From an uncultured Clostridium sp. (GTDB lineage Bacteria; Bacillota; Clostridia; Clostridiales; Clostridiaceae), in contig NZ_CAMTIG010000023.1 of the NCBI RefSeq assembly GCF_947072515.1, forward strand, positions 1 through 55,838: 55,838 nt of DNA, written 5' to 3'. How positions within the stretch are numbered: position 1 is the first letter of the stretch; each line of letters starts with the position of its first letter. The position numbers and the translations under genes are program-made. Under the pieces are notes generated by a model, which saw nothing but the letters and a program-made list of their open reading frames with translations, was not told where the DNA came from and searched no databases. Shown in pieces: positions 45,590 through 53,515 of this stretch.

Positions 45590-45841
45590 TTGGGGAAAAC
45601 AATAAATGAAATAAGAAAAGTATATGGATTAGAATCAGTAGAAGGTGGAGATGAAATGATATTAAAAAAGATAGAAGTATGCAATGAAAATTGTGCTAAT
45701 TATCTATTGATTAAATATGAAAAGTTAAATACAAACAATATATGCAATTCATGTACTATGAGAAATTCAGAGGTTATAAAAAGAGTATTAAGACTTAATA
45801 AAGAAGAAGAATCCACTAAAGAGGCTATTTATGAAGTGTAA
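45590..45841 (+). CDS. Unknown small cysteine-containing protein
   Basis: The frame opens with TTG at 45590 after AGAGGTGTAGAAGG. An ATG at 45656 with GGTGGAG in front would give a shorter 61-residue protein starting MILKKIEVCNENC and is equally possible. Four cysteines in two groups (CNENC, CNSC) suggest a metal-binding unit. No family recognised. Confidence 0.5.
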   Translation: MGKTINEIRKVYGLESVEGGDEMILKKIEVCNENCANYLLIKYEKLNTNNICNSCTMRNSEVIKRVLRLNKEEESTKEAIYEV

Positions 45842-45971
45842 TTATTGTTATAAAAATATGAGGTTAGAATTAAAAGTTAAAAATAAATATGGTGTGATTG
45901 AAAAGTGGAAATGTAATTGTGGTAAACAAAGTGTAAGAGCTATAAAAGGGAATGAGATAAGAATTAAATAA
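45831..45971 (+). CDS. 46-residue zinc-ribbon protein
   Basis: The product MKCNYCYKNMRLELKV continues to WKCNCGKQSVRAIK. CxxC (residues 3, 6) and CxC (28, 30) are about 20 residues apart, a small zinc ribbon. AAAGAGG lies eight bases before the ATG. It overlaps the previous gene by 11 bases. Possibly a DNA- or protein-binding regulator. Confidence 0.6.
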   Translation: MKCNYCYKNMRLELKVKNKYGVIEKWKCNCGKQSVRAIKGNEIRIK

Positions 45972-45990
45972 TTTAAAATGGGAGGGTAAT

Positions 45991-46422
45991 ATGAGTATTG
46001 ATTTTAAGAAAATAGAAAATGTTTTATATAGTTACAATGGGATTTTAACAGATATAAAATGTATTGAGATAGATATCAAAAGAGAAGAGGCAGAGTATAG
46101 AGGGTGCGGAGCAATTGATTATTCAACAGAAGGTGGAAAAAGTAATTATTTTAATTCAACGGTTGAGAATGAAGTTATAGAAAGAGAACGAAGAATGAAT
46201 ATTTTAAAGAGAGAATTATTAAATAAGCAAACAATTAAAGAAAAAATAGACATTATACTAGAAAGCTTATCTAAAACAGAACGGGATTTAGTACAAGACA
46301 GATATTTGAGCAAAAGACCTAAAAGTTGGAATGAAATAAGTGAAAAAATAGGATTTAGTATTAGTCATTGCAGTAAAACTCTTAGGAAAAAAATTATAAG
46401 TAAATTTGAAAAGATAGTATGA
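45991..46422 (+). CDS. ArpU/RinA-like late transcription regulator (sigma-4-like HTH)
   Basis: The 143-residue protein has an N-terminal helical part and a C-terminal sigma-70 region-4-like helix-turn-helix (SLSKTERDLVQDRYL, SWNEISEKIGFSISHCSKTL, then RKKI). This is the layout of ArpU/RinA-type phage regulators placed at the end of the early region. They activate packaging and structural genes. Two bases after its stop begin four 11-bp tandem repeats in front of a TATAAT box. GGGAGGG precedes the ATG. Confidence 0.8.
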   Translation: MSIDFKKIENVLYSYNGILTDIKCIEIDIKREEAEYRGCGAIDYSTEGGKSNYFNSTVENEVIERERRMNILKRELLNKQTIKEKIDIILESLSKTERDLVQDRYLSKRPKSWNEISEKIGFSISHCSKTLRKKIISKFEKIV

Positions 46423-46423
46423 T

Positions 46424-46467
46424 AATCCAAAGCTAATCTAAAGTTAATCCGAAGTTAATCTAAAACT
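46424..46467. repeat. Four helically phased 11-bp tandem repeats
   Basis: AATCCAAAGCT, AATCTAAAGTT, AATCCGAAGTT and AATCTAAAACT follow each other without gaps. The period is one DNA turn, so the same face is presented four times. The array ends where a -35 box would lie for the TATAAT at 46483-46488. Confidence 0.85.
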
Positions 46468-46482
46468 TTACAGAATATATAT

Positions 46483-46488
46483 TATAAT
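46483..46488 (+). promoter_or_regulatory. TATAAT box of the probable late promoter
   Basis: A perfect -10 hexamer has no -35 at proper spacing: the bases at 46460-46465 are CTAAAA inside repeat 4, and TTTACA (46467-46472) is only 10 bp away. This is the picture of an activator-dependent promoter, with the start near 46495. Confidence 0.6.
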
Positions 46489-46537
46489 ATATGTATACCA
46501 ATAAAAAATATTACAAAACCCCTCGGAAGTGATTACC

Positions 46538-46573
46538 AAAAAACAGCTTAGAAAATTCTAGGCTGTTTTTTAT
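46538..46573 (+). terminator. Terminator shortly after the late promoter
   Basis: AACAGCTTAGAA pairs with TTCTAGGCTGTT (one U-G) around a two-base loop, flanked by A-run and TTTTTTATTTT. It would end a leader of about 78 bases from the promoter above, or transcripts of the regulator gene. Confidence 0.82.
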
Positions 46574-46605
46574 TTTACTATGAAAAGAAGGTGAAAATAT
46601 ATGTA

Positions 46606-47208
46606 ATGAGTAAGGCATCAAAACCAATTAAAGATAAAAGGAAAATACAAGATATGCAAGAATATTTAAAAGTGCATAATGAAAGAAATTACATTTTATT
46701 TATAATTGGAATAACAACAGGATATAGATCACAAGATTTAGTGGATTTAAAAATAAGAGATATTCAAAAAGCTATAAAAGAAAAAGAGTTTTGTATAATG
46801 GAGAAAAAGAGAGAAAAGAACTATAAAAGTAGAGGCTGGAAGAAGAAGCCTAAACCGAGAATTGTTGTAATGCAACCTTATGTAAGAAGACTTTTAATAG
46901 AATATATTAAGGGCAAACAAGGGTATGATTATGCGTTTCAAAGTCAAAAAGGTGGACATATTACAGTAGATAGTTATGGAAAAATTTTAAGAGGTGCAGG
47001 GAAGTATTTTAAATTAGATCATATAGCAGCTCATACTCCAAGAAAGATATATGCATATAAACTTTATATAGACAGTGGTAAAAATATAGAATTGGTAAGA
47101 CAAGCTTTGGGTCATTCAACAACATTAATAACGGAAAGATATTTAGGACTGGATAGAGATGCAATAGAAGAATATAGTAAGGGATTAAATGATTTAGTTC
47201 TTTACTAA
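46606..47208 (+). CDS. Second tyrosine recombinase, catalytic domain only
   Basis: The product of about 200 residues has the integrase active-site residues: Arg in TGYRSQDLVDLK, His-x-x-Arg in HTPRKIYAYK, His in LGHSTT and Tyr in ITERYLGLD. It lacks the arm-binding and core-binding domains of the int gene at 36726. ATG 46606 is preferred; a GTG at 46591 within the AAGGTGA site gives five more residues. Genes of this kind occur next to terminase in several clostridial phages; the role there is not established. Confidence 0.8.
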   Translation: MSKASKPIKDKRKIQDMQEYLKVHNERNYILFIIGITTGYRSQDLVDLKIRDIQKAIKEKEFCIMEKKREKNYKSRGWKKKPKPRIVVMQPYVRRLLIEYIKGKQGYDYAFQSQKGGHITVDSYGKILRGAGKYFKLDHIAAHTPRKIYAYKLYIDSGKNIELVRQALGHSTTLITERYLGLDRDAIEEYSKGLNDLVLY

Positions 47209-47401
47209 AATATATTTTTTATATAAGAATGACGGAATATGAGATTAAACAGTATTTTTAAAATAAAAAATAAAATATATATTAGTAGAGTTAGAAAAAA
47301 TGAAATGACGGATATTATATATTATACGGCATTATTTAGAGGGGATTACGAATGATTAAAGTGGTATAAATAATAAAATTCGCATGAAAAGGAGACGATT
47401 T
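47209..47401 (+). other. AT-rich gap with short peptides only
   Basis: About 190 bases without a supported gene. Two similar segments, ATGACGGAATAT and ATGACGGATATT, each open frames of only 10 and 16 codons and lack ribosome binding sites. AAAAGGAGACG near the end serves the 13-codon leader that follows. Confidence 0.4.
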
Positions 47402-47443
47402 ATGCGGAAATATATAGCTTTGAAATATGGAGAAAATAAATAA
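47402..47443 (+). CDS. 13-codon leader peptide coupled to the HNH gene
   Basis: MRKYIALKYGENK starts after a strong AAAAGGAG and its TAA overlaps the ATG of the HNH fusion gene (TAATG). Termination-reinitiation coupling is likely. It could be only a translation enhancer for the next gene. Confidence 0.45.
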   Translation: MRKYIALKYGENK

Positions 47444-48177
47444 TGGCTAGAGAGTTTGCAAAAAAGTTTTATAATAGCAAGAAATGGAAAGAATGCAGAG
47501 AAGAAATATTTAATAAGTATTTTGGATTATGTGCTGAATGCGGAAAGCCTGGTGAAGAGGTACATCACATAGAATTCATAACACCATTAAATATTGATAA
47601 TCCAGAAATTGTTTTAGGGCATAATAATTTAATCTTATTGTGTAAAGATTGTCATTTTGATAAGCATAGAGGGACTAATCCGTTAGCTAAAAGTTTTAAA
47701 AATAAAAAGAAATTAGCTACATCAAATGGATATTACTTTGATAAAGCTGGCAACTTACTTCCTATAGATAAGTATATTGTGTATGGTTCACCAGGTTCAG
47801 GGAAATCAAAGTATGTAAAAGAACATAGGGGAATAGGGGATTTAGTTGTAGATTTAGATTTAATAAAGCAAGCTGTAAGTATGGCAAATAGAACTAATGA
47901 TACTGATAATTTGTTGGATATCTCCTTAGAGATAAGAGAATATATATATAAGAGAATAGAGAATAATGAAGTGAATGCTAAAGCAATATGGATTGTAGCA
48001 GCATTACCTAAGAGAAAGGAAAGAGATGAGTTATGTGAGAGACTAAGAGCTGACCTAATATTTATAGATAAAGATATAAATGAATGTCTTAATAATGCAT
48101 ACTTAGATATTAATAGAAAAGATAAAACGTTAGAAAAATATATTATAGAAAAATGGTTTGCAGACTATGAACCATAG
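47443..48177 (+). CDS. HNH endonuclease fused to a P-loop ATPase/kinase-like domain
   Basis: Residues 8-85 form an HNH nuclease: CxxC at 30-33, HH at 41-42, Asn at 61-62, CxxCH at 67-71. Residues 110-235 are a P-loop domain with Walker A YGSPGSGKS (114-122), Walker-B-like LVVDLD and a LID-like Arg/Lys segment, resembling small nucleotide-kinase folds. HNH proteins beside terminase assist cos cleavage and packaging in HK97-type phages. The added ATPase domain is unusual in a single chain. It lies directly upstream of the candidate cos and terS. Confidence 0.85.
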   Translation: MAREFAKKFYNSKKWKECREEIFNKYFGLCAECGKPGEEVHHIEFITPLNIDNPEIVLGHNNLILLCKDCHFDKHRGTNPLAKSFKNKKKLATSNGYYFDKAGNLLPIDKYIVYGSPGSGKSKYVKEHRGIGDLVVDLDLIKQAVSMANRTNDTDNLLDISLEIREYIYKRIENNEVNAKAIWIVAALPKRKERDELCERLRADLIFIDKDINECLNNAYLDINRKDKTLEKYIIEKWFADYEP

Positions 48178-48282
48178 TCCCCCCTATAAAATAGAATAGG
48201 GGTAGGCAAGGAAGACCGTTGGAGAAGGACCTCAATCTTCCTCCGTATGATTTTTTTAAAATAAGAGGGGGGGTGAAATTAA
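48178..48282. other. Candidate cos / packaging-recognition region
   Basis: Between the HNH gene and terS, 105 GC-richer bases contain two inverted repeats: CCCCTAT / ATAGGGG (48181-48187, 48196-48202) and GGAAGA / TCTTCC (48210-48215, 48236-48241). The latter flanks CCGTTGGAGAAGGACC. Position next to terS and an HNH gene fits a cohesive-end site. The cut cannot be placed by eye. Confidence 0.45.
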
Positions 48283-48648
48283 ATGATATCCGAACATTTA
48301 GAAAGAGAAAAGAAAATTAAGCAAGAAGTAAATAGAATAAAAAAGATATATAGGAATTTAGAAAAAGATAAAGTTAAAGTTTTAGAAGGCTTAATTAAAG
48401 ATGCAGCTTTTATGAAAGTTACGCTTGAAGAGTTTAGAGAAACATTAATTCAAAAAGGAACCACTAAACTTTTTAAACAAGGAAAACAAGAGTTAGAAGT
48501 TGAAAGACATGAATCTAAGATGTATCTTCCTTATATACAAAAGTATTCTCAAGTAATGAAACAACTAATAGATCTTTTTCCACCAGAAGTACAAAAGACT
48601 GAGGAAGATGCATTAACAGAATTTGTTAAAAGAAGGAAGGGGAGATAA
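48283..48648 (+). CDS. terS: Terminase small subunit (P27 type)
   Basis: The 121-residue helical protein matches P27-family small terminases (KVKVLEGLIKDAAFMKVTLE, YLPYIQKYSQVMKQLIDLFP). These bind the packaging site and regulate the large subunit. GGGGGGGTGAAATTAA precedes the ATG. Its stop overlaps the terL start (TAATG), so both are made in coupled fashion. Confidence 0.85.
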   Translation: MISEHLEREKKIKQEVNRIKKIYRNLEKDKVKVLEGLIKDAAFMKVTLEEFRETLIQKGTTKLFKQGKQELEVERHESKMYLPYIQKYSQVMKQLIDLFPPEVQKTEEDALTEFVKRRKGR

Positions 48649-50312
48649 TGACTTATATTGAAGAATATTATGAAAAAATTTCAAATGGAGAAATTATAGC
48701 ATGTAAAAGAATAAAACAGATATATAAATTATTAGTTGATAAAATTAAGCATCCTGAAAAATATGAACCTTGGATATTTGATGAGTATATTTCAAATGAT
48801 GCAATAGATTTTATTGAAACATTCTGTAAACAAGCTCAAGGAGATTTAGGAGCTTCATTAAAGTTAGAGTTATTCCAAAAAGCAAAACATCAAGCAGTAT
48901 TTGGTTTTATTCATAAAGAAACTGGCTTAAGACAATATCAAGAGGTATTAGATATTAGAGGGAGAAAAAATGGTAAAACTACAGAACTTGCAGCTGATGA
49001 AATATATATGCTGGTAGGAGATGGTGAAGGGTCACCAGAAATTTACAATATAGCAACCAAATTAGAACAAGCAAAAAAAGGCTTTAATGAATGTTATAAA
49101 ATGGTTCAACAATCTCCAGATTTAAGTAAGCATTTGAAGAAAAGAAAATCAGATATATATTTCCCTCTTAATTATGGAACATTACAAGCTTTAGCAAGTA
49201 ATTCAAATGGATTAGATGGATTGAATTCACATATGGTAACTATTGACGAATTAGCAGCAATAAAAAATCGTGATATTTATGACTTAATGAAACAATCAAT
49301 GTCATCGAGAAGACAGCCATTGTTAAATTGCATTACAACAAATGGTTTTGTTAGAGACGGTATATTTGATTCACAATATGAGTATGCGTGTAATATTCTT
49401 GATGGAAAAGTAAAGGATGATAGATTTATACCTTTTATATATGAACTAGATGATAAAGATGAATGGGATAAAGAAGAAATGTGGATTAAAGCAAATCCCG
49501 GATTAGGAGTTATTAAGAAGATAGAATTTTTACGAGATTGTGTAAATAAAGCAAAATCAGATTTTGCATTTAAAGCAACTGTAATGGTTAAAGATTTTAA
49601 CATGAAGGAAAATTCATCATGTACCTGGTTACGATGGGATGAAGTTAATAATGAAACTGAATTTGAGTTAACTAAAATGGGATTTAAGTATGGTATTGGA
49701 TGCTTTGATTTAGCTGAAACTACAGATTTGGCATCATCTAAAGTTCTATGTATGAGACCAGGAGATGATAAAATTTATGTAATACCGATGTATTTTATAC
49801 CTGAAGAAAAATTAAATCAAGAAGAGGATAATAAAGAAGGGGATAATGTACCCTATAGACTTTGGGAAAAGTTAGGTATTTTAAGAGTGTGTCCTGGAAA
49901 TAAAGTTAATAAATATCATATGCTAGAATGGTTTAAGGAAGTTAGGGATAAATTAGATATTTATATACCTTGGATTGGATATGATCCTTGGCATGTAGAT
50001 GATAGTTTACTTGAAGCCTATGAAAATGAATTTGGTAAAGAGGCAATGATAAAAGTTAGGCAGGGGACATATACATTATCGGCACCAATGAAAGAGATGA
50101 AAGCAGATTTATCAGCACATAAAATTATATATAATAATAATCCTATAGATAAATGGTGTTTATCTAATATGCAAGTAAAAACTGATATTAATGGAAATAT
50201 ACAACCTATAAAAGGACTGGATAATAGAAAAAGGATTGATGGTGGTGTAGCATTGATAATAGGATATGTGGTGCTAAGAGATAAGATGTCAGAATATCTA
50301 GCGTTAATTTAA
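48648..50312 (+). CDS. terL: Terminase large subunit (Terminase_1 family)
   Basis: The 554-residue protein drives DNA into the prohead and cuts it. The ATPase has the Walker A variant RGRKNGKTTELAADE (near residue 104) and Walker B MVTIDELAA. The RNase-H-like nuclease shows CFDLAETTDLASSKV, WIGYDPWHVDD and a late Asp in KRIDGGVALIIG. It is an HK97/phi105-type large terminase. The next reading frame (portal) is in phase, separated only by the TAA stop. Confidence 0.96.
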   Translation: MTYIEEYYEKISNGEIIACKRIKQIYKLLVDKIKHPEKYEPWIFDEYISNDAIDFIETFCKQAQGDLGASLKLELFQKAKHQAVFGFIHKETGLRQYQEVLDIRGRKNGKTTELAADEIYMLVGDGEGSPEIYNIATKLEQAKKGFNECYKMVQQSPDLSKHLKKRKSDIYFPLNYGTLQALASNSNGLDGLNSHMVTIDELAAIKNRDIYDLMKQSMSSRRQPLLNCITTNGFVRDGIFDSQYEYACNILDGKVKDDRFIPFIYELDDKDEWDKEEMWIKANPGLGVIKKIEFLRDCVNKAKSDFAFKATVMVKDFNMKENSSCTWLRWDEVNNETEFELTKMGFKYGIGCFDLAETTDLASSKVLCMRPGDDKIYVIPMYFIPEEKLNQEEDNKEGDNVPYRLWEKLGILRVCPGNKVNKYHMLEWFKEVRDKLDIYIPWIGYDPWHVDDSLLEAYENEFGKEAMIKVRQGTYTLSAPMKEMKADLSAHKIIYNNNPIDKWCLSNMQVKTDINGNIQPIKGLDNRKRIDGGVALIIGYVVLRDKMSEYLALI

Positions 50313-50336
50313 TTCTATAAAGGGGGTGAAATTAAA

Positions 50337-51515
50337 ATTAATATAGTTAACAGAATAAAATCATTGTTCAATAGCAATGCATCAGAAACTAGATTTAAAT
50401 TAATACAGGATAGTGGAAATGGATTTTATTGTTGGGATGGACAACTGTATAAAAGTGATATTATACGAAGTTGTATAAGACCCAAAGTTAAAGCAGTAGG
50501 AAAGATGGTTGCAAAGCATATAAGAACTGATGAAAAGGGCTTAAAAGTTAATCCAGAGCCATATATAAAAATGTTGTTGCAAGATCCTAATCCATATATG
50601 TCAGGACAAATGCTTTTAGAAAAAATGATTACTCAACTTGAACTAAATAATAATGCATTTGCATTCATTAGAAGAGATGAAAATGGTTATCCTATAGAAA
50701 TTTATAATATAAATACATCTATAGTTGAAGCTTTGTATAATGAAAATGGATTCCTATATTTAAAATTCACACTTAAAAATGGCAAGATATCTACTTTTGC
50801 TTATGAAGACATTATTCATTTAAGGCAAGATTATAATGAAAATGATATTTTTGGGACAAGTAGAGTAGAAGTATTAAAACCACTTATGGATATAGTCACA
50901 ACAACAGATCAAGGAATAATAAAAGCAATTAAGAATGGAGCTGTAATAAAGTGGTTATTGAAGTTCACAAGTTCTTTAAGACCAGAGGACTTAAAGAAAG
51001 CAACTAAAGAGTTTGTAGATAATTATTTAGCTATAGATAATGAAGTTGGTGGAGCTGCTGCTGCAGATGGTAAATATGATGCAAAACAGGTTGATCCTAA
51101 AGATTATGTACCTAATCCACTATTAATTGATAAAACATTACAAAGAATTTATGGAGTATTTGGAACAAATGAAAAAATAATTCAAAGTAAATATAGTGAA
51201 AATGAATGGATTAGTTATTTTGAAGCAGAAGTAGAACCGGTAGGTGTTCAGTTAAGTAATGAATATACAAGAAAAATATTCTCACGAAGAGCTAGAGGAT
51301 TTGGAAATAGTATAGTATTTGAAGCTGCTAATTTACAATATGCATCAATGACAACTAAACTTGCATTAGTTCAAATGGTGGATAGAAGAGCACTATCTCC
51401 TAATGAGTGGAGAGCTGTATTTAATTTAGCGCCTGTTGAAGGTGGAGATGAATATATAATGAGGTTAGATACTGCAAGTGTTAGCAGTGGAAAAAAAGAA
51501 TCGGATGAAAGTTAA
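50337..51515 (+). CDS. Phage portal protein, probably with an ATT start
   Basis: The HK97-type portal forms the dodecameric DNA entry ring. Family blocks are LEKMITQLELNNNAFAFI, DIIHLRQDYNENDIFGTSRV and RRALSPNEWRAVFNLAPVEG. AGGGGGTGAAATTAAA lies immediately before an in-frame ATT at 50337. No ATG, GTG or TTG exists in frame between the terL stop and a TTG at 50364 that has no ribosome binding site. Starting at 50337 gives MNIVNRIKSLF, the N-terminus expected for such portals. If the TTG is used, the protein is nine residues shorter. Confidence 0.9.
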   Translation: MNIVNRIKSLFNSNASETRFKLIQDSGNGFYCWDGQLYKSDIIRSCIRPKVKAVGKMVAKHIRTDEKGLKVNPEPYIKMLLQDPNPYMSGQMLLEKMITQLELNNNAFAFIRRDENGYPIEIYNINTSIVEALYNENGFLYLKFTLKNGKISTFAYEDIIHLRQDYNENDIFGTSRVEVLKPLMDIVTTTDQGIIKAIKNGAVIKWLLKFTSSLRPEDLKKATKEFVDNYLAIDNEVGGAAAADGKYDAKQVDPKDYVPNPLLIDKTLQRIYGVFGTNEKIIQSKYSENEWISYFEAEVEPVGVQLSNEYTRKIFSRRARGFGNSIVFEAANLQYASMTTKLALVQMVDRRALSPNEWRAVFNLAPVEGGDEYIMRLDTASVSSGKKESDES

Positions 51516-51548
51516 ACCTGATATATTTGAAAGGGGGTGAAAAGATAA

Positions 51549-52277
51549 ATGGAAATAGAAATTAAAGGAGATATACTCGATAATGATTGGGGTGAATGGT
51601 ATGAATGGTTTGGATATTCATGTACTTATCCTAAAAAAATTACAAATCAATTAAAACAGGCTAATGGAGAAGCTATAGTAGTAAAAATTAATTCACCAGG
51701 AGGAGATATATTTGCAGGTTCTGAAATTTATACTGAATTAAGAGATTATAAAGGTGAAGTAATAATTAAAATAACAGGTATTGCAGCTAGTGCAGCTAGT
51801 GTTATAGCAATGGCAAGAAAAAGTAAAATATCGCCTACCGCACAAATAATGGTTCATAATGTATCAACTAATTCTTATGGAGATTACCGAGAAATGGAGC
51901 ATACATCAGAAATATTAAAAAATGCTAATGATACTATTGCAAATTCTTATATGTGTAAAACTGGCATGAGTAGAGAGGCAGCGCTTGAAATGATGAACAA
52001 TGAAACGTATTTAAGTGCAGAAAAAGCACTAGAATTAGGTTTGGTAGATGAAATAATGTTTGAAGATAGTAATAAAGTAAATTTATCTACATTAAATAAT
52101 TTAAAAATGGATAATTTAATTAATTCAATAGGGAATGCACCGATAGAAGTAATTAAGAATTTTAAAAATAGACTAAAAAATAGTAATCATCCAATTCAAG
52201 AGAATAAGGATGATTTTTTATTGGAACAAAAATCAAAGTCAATGATTAATTTATTAAAATTTGGAGGAATAAAATAA
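51549..52277 (+). CDS. ClpP-type prohead protease
   Basis: The 242-residue protein is the S14/ClpP-like head maturation protease. It has VKINSPGGDIFAGSEIY, catalytic Ser in GIAASAASVIAMA, catalytic His in AQIMVHN, and a probable Asp further on. It would cleave the capsid N-terminal scaffold. GAAAGGGGGTGAAAAG precedes the ATG. Its stop overlaps the capsid start (TAATG). Confidence 0.94.
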   Translation: MEIEIKGDILDNDWGEWYEWFGYSCTYPKKITNQLKQANGEAIVVKINSPGGDIFAGSEIYTELRDYKGEVIIKITGIAASAASVIAMARKSKISPTAQIMVHNVSTNSYGDYREMEHTSEILKNANDTIANSYMCKTGMSREAALEMMNNETYLSAEKALELGLVDEIMFEDSNKVNLSTLNNLKMDNLINSIGNAPIEVIKNFKNRLKNSNHPIQENKDDFLLEQKSKSMINLLKFGGIK

Positions 52278-53515
52278 TGTTTAAGAATAGAGAAGAGTAT
52301 TTAAATAAAAGAAAGGCTTTAGTTGATAAAGTACAAAATTTACACAATGAAGGGAAGTATGAAGATTCCATTGCAATGGGAAAAGAAATCGAAGATTTAG
52401 ATAAATCATATGATAATTATGCTAAATCACAAGCTAATTTAAAAGCGTTAGAAGATAATAAACCTGCTATAGATTTAGCTAATGTAGGTAATGGAGATGT
52501 TACAGGAGCTGTAGTTGATAAAATTGAAAATACAGCTACACATACTGATGAGAAAATGGAACCTAAAGAATATAGAAATGCTTGGGCAAAAGATATGTTA
52601 GGTTTAAAAATGAATAATAAAGAATCAGAAGCATTTAAATTAATGAATACTTTTGTACATGGTACAGGTAATACTGGGGTTGTTGTACCTGAAACAGTTA
52701 TGACAGGAATATGGAAGGAGGTTGGAGAACAATATCCATTATGGAATGATGTTTTTAAAACACATATTAAGGGGAAAGTAACATTATTAAAATCAGAATC
52801 TTCTGCAAGTGCTAAATGGTATGATGAAGGAACTCCAGTTGAATCGGGTAAAGAAACATTTATAGAAGCATCACTAAATGGGTGTGAATTAGCTAGATGT
52901 GTTACTGTAACATGGAAATTAAAAGAAATGGCAGTGGATGATTTTATTCCATATATTCAATCACAATTATCTGAAAAAATAGGAGAAGCGTTAGGTTATG
53001 GAGTTTCACATGGAAGAGGAACACCAGCAGATGGTGATAGTTGGAAGGAAGAACCGATGGGAATAATTACAGTTTTAAGTAAAGCAGATAATGTATCGCA
53101 AGTAATAGAGTATGAAAATGCACCAACATATAAGCAAGTTACAAGTGCAATGGGAAAAATAAAAGGTATATATAAAAATGGAGCAGTAGTATATGCAAAT
53201 AGTACAACTATTTGGGATGAAGTTGCAAATATACTTGATGGTACAGGAAAACCATATTTTATAGCTAATCCTATAGTTGGCGGTGTTGGAACTATATTTG
53301 GGAAAATAGTTAAGGAAGATGATGGACTAGAAGATGGAGAAATTTTAATAGGAGATGCTAATAAAGGATATCATGCAAATATTAATAAGCAAGTTTTATT
53401 AGATAGTGAAGATCATAAAAAGGAAAGAACAACAGATTATTTAGCTTATGGAATAGTAGATGGAAATGTTAGAAGTGTTAAAGCTTTTGCTTTATTAAAA
53501 AAAAAGAAGCTTTAA
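52277..53515 (+). CDS. HK97-type major capsid protein
   Basis: The 412-residue protein has an N-terminal coiled-coil scaffold (about residues 1-100) to be removed by the neighbouring protease. The HK97 fold follows (TGNTGVVVPETVMTGIWKEV, DGNVRSVKAFALLKKKKL at the end). The coding frame ends in ...AAA AAA AAG AAG CTT TAA. The A AAA AAG heptamer at 53500-53506 permits a -1 frameshift into an open frame that runs to 53631, giving a capsid form extended by about 41 residues. Confidence 0.95.
   Translation: MFKNREEYLNKRKALVDKVQNLHNEGKYEDSIAMGKEIEDLDKSYDNYAKSQANLKALEDNKPAIDLANVGNGDVTGAVVDKIENTATHTDEKMEPKEYRNAWAKDMLGLKMNNKESEAFKLMNTFVHGTGNTGVVVPETVMTGIWKEVGEQYPLWNDVFKTHIKGKVTLLKSESSASAKWYDEGTPVESGKETFIEASLNGCELARCVTVTWKLKEMAVDDFIPYIQSQLSEKIGEALGYGVSHGRGTPADGDSWKEEPMGIITVLSKADNVSQVIEYENAPTYKQVTSAMGKIKGIYKNGAVVYANSTTIWDEVANILDGTGKPYFIANPIVGGVGTIFGKIVKEDDGLEDGEILIGDANKGYHANINKQVLLDSEDHKKERTTDYLAYGIVDGNVRSVKAFALLKKKKL
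53500..53506 (+). other. Slippery heptamer A AAA AAG at the end of the capsid gene
   Basis: The zero-frame codons are AAA AAA AAG, so the heptamer is in exactly the register needed for tandem slippage by -1. It lies two codons before the zero-frame stop. No strong stem directly downstream was seen. Confidence 0.7.

Noticed and set aside
46424..46467. The four 11-bp units considered as a small CRISPR array
   Set aside because: Units are contiguous with no spacers and far too short; no cas genes nearby.
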